Positions 54,501-57,831 of a stretch of 57,831 nt of DNA are shown one piece after another. A program made the translations under genes and the position numbers. The stretch is taken from assembly GCF_014653215.1 (NCBI RefSeq), contig NZ_BNAI01000004.1, positions 159,828 to 217,658 on the forward strand. Reading direction: 5' to 3'. Each line of letters begins with the position of its first letter. Within the stretch, counting starts at the first letter, position 1. The notes beneath the pieces were generated by a model. That model did not search any database and had not been told where the DNA came from. It worked only from the letters and a program-made list of their open reading frames with translations. The DNA comes from Pseudolysinimonas yzui (GTDB lineage Bacteria > Actinomycetota > Actinomycetes > Actinomycetales > Microbacteriaceae).

Positions 54501-56928
54501 AGCTGATGGCCGGGATGCGCACCAGATCGAAAGCCTGGAAGACGGTCTCCCCGACCGGCCGGCTGGGGTCAGCCGGATCGGCGAGTACCGCCTCGTCGTA
54601 GCCGCTCACCTCGGTGCCCCATTGCAGGCGCACCGTGCGTTGCAGCCGCGACTGGGTCGAGACGGTCGCGCCTCCCGCGACCTCGACCCACGTCTTGTCG
54701 AACATCAGACCCGTACCGCCCGAGCCGGCGAGGTCTTTGACCCGCCCGACGGCGGTCGCCGAGGCGTCGGCGGTGACCCGGTCGCTCGTGCCCGGCAGCG
54801 TGACGTCACCGGTGGCGACCACGGTCGCCGTGTTGAGGTACTCCGAGACGACGACGCCCGACGCGGTCGGGTCGCTCGTGCCACGCAGCACCCCGCGGGC
54901 GACGAAGGCGATGTTGCCCTGCACCGTCGTGCCCTGCGAGAACCCGCCGTCGGCGTCGGTGAAGACGAAACGGATGCCGACGATCGTCGTCGGGTCGGCG
55001 AGCGCCACCTGGAAGTACTGCGCCGCGCCGGATGCGGTGACGGAGTCGACGAGGCTCCACGTCGTGCCGTCGGCGGTCGAGTAGACCTCCAGGGTGGAGC
55101 CGGCCGGCACCTGGGTCGGCGCGATGGCGACGACGTCGAAGGCGCTCCAGTAGTCGGTGGCGCCGCCGACAGCCACGTCGGTGAGCACGATCTCCGACGG
55201 GCTGACGTATCCCGAGTCGCTCGAGGTGGTGCCACGGAGCTGCACCACCGAACGGCCGCCGGCCGGAACCGCCGCCGACGGGGTGATCGTCTTGGTGAGG
55301 GAGACGCCGACCTGCGGGTAGAGCACCGTGAGCGTCGCACTCGGGGTGCGCGGCGTCGCGGCACCGGCGTCGTTGCTGCCGTCGATCCGCGCCGTGTTGA
55401 CGAAGTCGGCGGAACCGGGCGAGACGGCCACGGCATCCTCGGCCACATCGATGTCGAAGGCGGCCCCTGCGGTCGCCGACGTCGGGATCGACCCGGTGAA
55501 CTCGATCGAGAATCCGGTGATGCGCTGGCCTGCGGCGAGCGCCGGGTTCGGGAACGCCGAACCCGGGGTCGACAGGGTCACCGGCGCGGGAGCCGGGTCG
55601 CCGTCGTCATCCACCGCGAACCAGGTGATGACGGCCTGGGTCGCACCGGTCGGCCACGCCGATCCGCTCGACCGGAATCCGGCGAAGGTGAGGTGCTCGC
55701 TGAGGAACCCCTCCGGCTGGGTGATCGTGAAACTCTGCAGCGGCCCGTTGGAGTCGTTGCGCCCGGTGATGACGGCGGCGGTCGAGGTGCCGGCCGCGAC
55801 GCGCGAGCTGGTGAACGAGAGGGTGCCGTAGACGATCGAGTCGAGCCCCGCGACCGTGTAGGTCGCCGATCCCGTCGCGGTGCTCGTGCCGTGACCGGGC
55901 ACCGCCACGGTGCCGCTGAGTGCGGCGGTGACGGTCGCGCCGGCGACGAGCGATGCTCCGCCGTCGCGCACGGTGCCGCGCTGAGCCAGGTTGACGACGA
56001 TCGTGCCCTGCGTTCCACCGGCGACGAGTTGCGCTCCGAGCGAGGAGCGGAAGGTGATCCGCAGCCCGCGCACGTCGGCCGCGGCGATCCCGCCGGGCAG
56101 AGCGGGGGTGGCCGCGAAGGCGCCGTCGATCCAGACCGTGCCGTCGTAGGCGTCGACGCGCACCTCGTCGGCCCCCTGCGGGAACACGACGGTGCCGAAG
56201 CTCACGAAGTCGACGCGCTGGAACAGGTTGCTCGCGGCCGACGGGTCGGTCGGCAGGGCGAGCGTCAGCGTCTCGGCGAGCGCGTTGGACGTGTTGCGGG
56301 TGCGCAGCGTCAGGGTCGAGGCTTCGCCGACCTTGAACTGGGTGGACGGCGGAGACCAGGCCGCGCCGGTGGTCGTCGCGACGACATACGGGATGGTGAC
56401 CGTCGCGGAGTCGGAGGCCGACACGGTCGCCGCGTTGGACGCCGACACGGTGGCGGTGTTCTCGACCGAGACGCCGTTCCACTCCCAGTCGGGCGACAGC
56501 GACGCGGGCACGCCGAGGCGCACCTGCACGGAGTAGCCGTCACCGGCCGCGATGCCCGGCCCGCCGGTGTGCGCGAAGTCGACGGTGAGGGTGCGTCCCG
56601 ACCAGGCGTGGGTCGCCGTGCCGCCGGGAGGTGAGGTGACGATGACGCTCGGGTTGAGCGTCAGGTCGTCGAACTGCGCGGGCAATGCGTCGACGAGTTG
56701 CGCGTCGGCGCAGTCGAAGCTGAGGCAGTTGACGGTGATCGTGTAGACGAGGGTGTCGCCCGGGCCGAGCGTGTCATCCGCCACGGTCTTGGTGATGAGC
56801 AGTTCTCCGGAGTCCTCGGCGGCGAACGCAGGGGCGGCGGCGAACACTCCGCCGAACAGCCCGCCGAGTGCCGCGACCAGCGCGACCCGCGACGCGGCAC
56901 GTCGCGCACTCTGACCCCATGACGTCAC
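48547..56928 (-). CDS. giant secreted, wall-anchored repeat protein (DUF11 and DUF5979 domains)
   Basis: A 2793-residue surface protein. Signal peptide cleaved near A36 (PAFA then AEDSG). Residues about 40-1790 hold a chain of DUF11-like immunoglobulin-type repeats (LLITKTVADDTLGPGDTLVYTIT-type) and longer beta-rich blocks. Residues about 1790-2330 hold five DUF5979 domains, each opening with a LxVxK strand (LTVTKAVST, LSVTKEVTG, LRIDKERTG, LRIDKVRD). DUF11 repeats follow, and the C-terminus has the sorting signal LALTG (2754-2758), a hydrophobic helix and the tail RRRPAIAGRRNP. A class E-type sortase is inferred; none is in the window. Start GTG 56928 with a G-rich ribosome site. Confidence 0.9.
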   Translation of the reverse strand: MTSWGQSARRAASRVALVAALGGLFGGVFAAAPAFAAEDSGELLITKTVADDTLGPGDTLVYTITVNCLSFDCADAQLVDALPAQFDDLTLNPSVIVTSPPGGTATHAWSGRTLTVDFAHTGGPGIAAGDGYSVQVRLGVPASLSPDWEWNGVSVENTATVSASNAATVSASDSATVTIPYVVATTTGAAWSPPSTQFKVGEASTLTLRTRNTSNALAETLTLALPTDPSAASNLFQRVDFVSFGTVVFPQGADEVRVDAYDGTVWIDGAFAATPALPGGIAAADVRGLRITFRSSLGAQLVAGGTQGTIVVNLAQRGTVRDGGASLVAGATVTAALSGTVAVPGHGTSTATGSATYTVAGLDSIVYGTLSFTSSRVAAGTSTAAVITGRNDSNGPLQSFTITQPEGFLSEHLTFAGFRSSGSAWPTGATQAVITWFAVDDDGDPAPAPVTLSTPGSAFPNPALAAGQRITGFSIEFTGSIPTSATAGAAFDIDVAEDAVAVSPGSADFVNTARIDGSNDAGAATPRTPSATLTVLYPQVGVSLTKTITPSAAVPAGGRSVVQLRGTTSSDSGYVSPSEIVLTDVAVGGATDYWSAFDVVAIAPTQVPAGSTLEVYSTADGTTWSLVDSVTASGAAQYFQVALADPTTIVGIRFVFTDADGGFSQGTTVQGNIAFVARGVLRGTSDPTASGVVVSEYLNTATVVATGDVTLPGTSDRVTADASATAVGRVKDLAGSGGTGLMFDKTWVEVAGGATVSTQSRLQRTVRLQWGTEVSGYDEAVLADPADPSRPVGETVFQAFDLVRIPAISSTIDPLIAYDRIADIEIYTAADGWVSIYSSACAPVSRCEGGFLGYTLTTQQRQDALGVRVTFAEYAAARTGDPLAPPVGSGVASGPDTRRFDLIFELRNRVRDASAMTDPTDPWVTADRTYNTVELGEVHNTATLHLDAVSGSSGDTILLLDPTPDLGLSKTVKTTSGSVISTPIAIPYPGDVAASGYPNVRFEMVASNDSVSRAWHLRVTDQMPCTTATVGDCVHATTGGTDGWTVNPYTGATYDPATNPFEYFTIRDIDVVLSANSGIDPAVSTVILWKADGTTQSMSLTAALALTSTALADVVGVSALYSGTSTADGGSIVSGATATLRLDTRLRQYLRSQPTTLVGPATVVNSAFAQVWDGVLDDSGAAAYDSRSASVSLVDASLSIDVGKSYSQSSILEKDRATDVTVTLTANQATSTASTTEVVVEDLDADFWDTFELRSFTSATLPSGANRVRVDVQLGGSSTWTLGTAVAGSPALPAGITTSQVTALRVVFVKADGSLFSTTAPAAGWSTTIRFVVRLRAAHLDDGAAIAFPSTVTNTATASATHPWLGVRTDSYDRSITLDPGTFRVDVEKRTPEKETPAGITLDWSLVVTNTGTGYLDNPTVLDQLPVDASLPTGGPLLFDPTSEITYSTSAGGILPTTGVTVVYDDVARTLSFAWPDGSRLAPNEEYTIVVPLQVAPGLAATYGDVVNRMTFSSDRVLSACTNTSGNGEGVTSVGASGCRTSNDLRTIAASAISSFKGVKGDVDELGVSTTGAVNVTNAATACVADSQGFYRNPCAAHSVIGGTDLWKLQFTNGGNVVATDATIVDVLPRTGDTYLGTGSSRGSTFRPAFAGEVNLLTDTTGGSTFTWEVTTTANPCPSYLTDSTCSTATWQSGPSFPTASYPSVTAIRVNFAFPDGGMDPATTLAITYETVNLPTTSLGDGRAPVTAPLGTPRAWNSFGVYAEFGAGYEDRRVEPVRAGVQLASGPIQVVKQITGTSAAYAPTSFAATASCEVEGVAVVLPASGALTLSAGSATPYTARIDGIPVGSVCEIVETTTGASATSYSPAGASGATLAVAQAASSAVAVPSAQIATITNSYGETSLTVTKAVSTTATVGAFGPFDFTLACTVDTGTTTLTVPLAADDASFTLADTDSHTVTGIPVTARCVVREADSDGATTIGMRVGSGSTTTVAENAPYTVTLGTDAEYVVTATNTYASGRLSVTKEVTGATEYGDGEFDVAVECSYDGQTLFDGTFTLQDGDTELLTPHFPVGTSCAISETQAGGATVAAADRSVTITTGTTNTVLTNRFDVGTLRIDKERTGAWELYGTGPFEAQVVCTWDRPGETDLVIPLPDAGLVALTAGNGYTATVTGLIAGADCTVTETQAGAATHHAVSAPSPSTIPADGESVVQIENYFATGSLRIDKVRDIAEGAEDFAVGPFEVEVACGIDRDGTWYELDLGGDATQTLAAPDYTVTVDDILQGASCTVTETDAGLAITSEVSTDSGAVVIPAAADGPAVVTVTNHFLTGELDVEKTVDETLVQGGELLHYEISVANVGDVEAGGVTITDDLDADLDVDASSIDATDWTCDVTGRDGDGYGGTLECVLDTTLPVGATAPLIGYTATLHPEVAQDAIANTAVVTSTTYVVAGDDDTVSTPVKWLAVDAFTECVQDAPWLDYTVDAHNLDVSGRTMNVIWRGSGGDIVQTDEIEIATDGTVAGRLLFPGAAIDANGDGIAWPGWRPALAGETPEWENLVLDPTLPSYGLRSGASVEFVINPTTTVAIDYPPASPDCAETPDDLPSELWMSKTASTNHLAAGDTFGYTMQVGNSGRGGVTDVTLIDEVPEVLRLLSVTADAPAHAGDPAWVDCVVTDRLPNGYGGTITCELDRDLGAGEQAPDVVLEVQLSPSAPGGAVVNTARLTAYELPTRGIFTGGTGTLTTLALQDSAVVMTTLALTGASPMLGSVIAMTLLGAGGLLVASRRRPAIAGRRNP

Positions 56929-57002
56929 GTTGAATCCCCCCGACTCAGCGGAGCCCGGGCGGACGTGTCCCTACGTCCGCGGCTTCGGGTCGCCGCGGGG
57001 CC

Positions 57003-57032
57003 ACGCTAGGGGGCGCGCGCGGGGGTGTCATC
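57003..57032 (-). promoter_or_regulatory. candidate promoter of the giant surface gene
   Basis: Minus strand GATGAC, 18 bp, TAGCGT. Weak match; a small hairpin (GCGGACGT/ACGTCCGC) lies downstream in the leader. The rest of 56929-57137 holds no gene. Confidence 0.35.
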
Positions 57033-57137
57033 GGCCCAGTTGGGGCGCGACTCGGACGGGGGTGAGCCCTGTCCCCCGTTGGGTGGCCGTCCGGGGTCGC
57101 AACCCGCTCAGGTGTACCCCGGGGGTGGCGCCGGGGA

Positions 57138-57695
57138 TCAGGCGAGCACGCCCACCGAGGCGAGGGCGGCCCGCAGCAGGGTGCCGCGGCCCCCCTCCAT
57201 CTCGGCGTGGATCTGCGGAGAGGATGCCTCGGTCGGGGTCATCCACGACAGTTCGAGGGCATCCTGCCGCGGCTCGCAGGTGCCGGTGACCGGCACGACG
57301 TAGGCGAGCGACACGGCGTGCTGCCGCTCGTCGTGGAACGGGCTGAGCCCCGGGATCGGGAAGTACTCCGCGACCTGGAACGGCAGCGGGCTCGCCGGCA
57401 GCTGCGGGAACGCGATCGGCCCGAGGTCCTTCTCGAGGTGACGGAAGAGCGCATCCCGAATCGTCTCGCCGAACATGACCCGGCCCGAGACGACGGTGCG
57501 CGTGATCGCGCCCTGCGGGTTGGCGCGCAGCAGCAGCCCGACGCTGGTGACCACCCCCATCCCGTCGACCCGCACCGGAACCGCCTCCACGTACAACAGC
57601 GGAATGCGGCGCCGCGCCTCGGCCAACTCCTCGTCGGACAGCCAGGAGGAGTTCGGGTCGGGAGTGCCCACGGAGCTCATGCTCCCCATTGTCAC
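57138..57695 (-). CDS. NUDIX-like DUF4916 protein
   Basis: A 185-residue protein matching the DUF4916 pattern of Microbacteriaceae and relatives: SDEELAEARRRIPLLYVEAVPVRVDGMGV, then SGRVMFGETIRDALFRHLEKDLGP (NUDIX-box-like GETxxxAxxRxxxEE region with changed residues) and TPTEASSPQIHAEMEGGRG. The substrate is unknown. Start uncertain among GTG 57695, ATG 57689 and ATG 57680. Confidence 0.82.
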   Translation of the reverse strand: MTMGSMSSVGTPDPNSSWLSDEELAEARRRIPLLYVEAVPVRVDGMGVVTSVGLLLRANPQGAITRTVVSGRVMFGETIRDALFRHLEKDLGPIAFPQLPASPLPFQVAEYFPIPGLSPFHDERQHAVSLAYVVPVTGTCEPRQDALELSWMTPTEASSPQIHAEMEGGRGTLLRAALASVGVLA

Positions 57696-57717
57696 CTACC
57701 GTGGGGTCAGTGTCAGG

Positions 57718-57831
57718 GTGACATTGCCGCGTTGCGGTGGTTGGCTCCTGATCACTGGGTGTCTGGCTCTTAGCGTGGGTGCCGCCTTCGGGCTGGCGAG
57801 CATGCGTTTTGCCGACGCCCGGTGTGATGGA
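57718..57831 (+). CDS. possible start of a secreted or membrane protein, cut by the window edge
   Basis: From GTG 57718 the frame is open to the edge (38 codons). It reads VTLPRCGGWLLITGCLALSV and then GAAFGLASMRFADAR: a positive start and a hydrophobic core like a signal peptide or anchor. There is no strong ribosome site, so it is weakly supported. Confidence 0.35.
   Translation, partial: MTLPRCGGWLLITGCLALSVGAAFGLASMRFADARCDG

Noticed and set aside
52135-56634. 1499-codon open frame antisense to the giant surface gene
   Set aside because: High GC leaves few stops; the protein is Arg/Gly/Ala-rich without domains, and the sense frame has a signal peptide, domains and a sorting signal.

Overview
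The window is high-GC DNA with dense, mostly leftward-transcribed genes. Actinobacterial features point to an actinobacterium, and I infer the family Microbacteriaceae: TTG/GTG starts, a short adenylate kinase, Ala/Lys-rich extensions on ribosomal proteins, a DUF4916 NUDIX-like protein, a CGNR zinc-finger protein and a large cell-wall protein ending in a LALTG-type sorting signal. No tRNA, rRNA, CRISPR array, prophage or classical insertion sequence was seen.

Layout from left to right. 1-2856: phosphotransferase-system genes (enzyme I cut by the window edge, HPr, a small EIIB) divergent from a PRD-type regulator, with a perfect 11-bp inverted repeat between them. 2864-3487: a small membrane-protein gene bracketed by two copies of an 89%-identical palindromic element. 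3513-15277: the S10-spc ribosomal protein operon (rpsJ to adk) on the minus strand, with its promoter and a structured leader. 15580-16691: an AbiEi/DUF559-like nuclease gene bracketed by two further palindromes that share a 14-base core with the first pair. 16719-18948: two small membrane proteins, a LEA-like repeat protein and a PfkB-type kinase. 19015-23361: the str operon rpsL-rpsG-fusA-tuf. 23585-35024: a complete type IV pilus cluster (pilB, pilT, pilC, major pilin, three minor pilin-like genes, prepilin peptidase, pilM, pilN, pilO). 35151-36243: two membrane proteins. 36339-43763: rpoB-rpoC. 44014-47072: a rightward operon of spermidine-synthase-like, PQQ-type sugar dehydrogenase, SprT-like and CGNR proteins. 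47050-48485: small genes (ComB-like, EVE, SRPBCC). 48547-56928: one 2793-residue secreted, wall-anchored repeat protein. 57138-57831: a DUF4916 gene and the start of a secreted or membrane protein cut by the edge.

The core of the window is the usual actinobacterial run rpoBC, then rpsLG-fusA-tuf, then S10-spc, but a whole type IV pilus operon sits between rpoC and rpsL. The pilus genes are tightly coupled (1-10 bp overlaps) and end at a strong hairpin before the rpsL leader. They contain the assembly ATPase, retraction ATPase, platform protein, pilins, peptidase and alignment proteins, so they should suffice for a dynamic pilus (DNA uptake or surface motility or adhesion are the likely roles; inference).

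The most unusual structure is a family of palindromes built on TCCGCG(T/A)-type cores. Four copies mark both ends of two accessory genes embedded among core genes, and one of those genes encodes a PD-(D/E)XK-type protein. This could be an undescribed mobile or repair-type cassette, or simply terminators that happen to flank islands; the sequence alone cannot decide.
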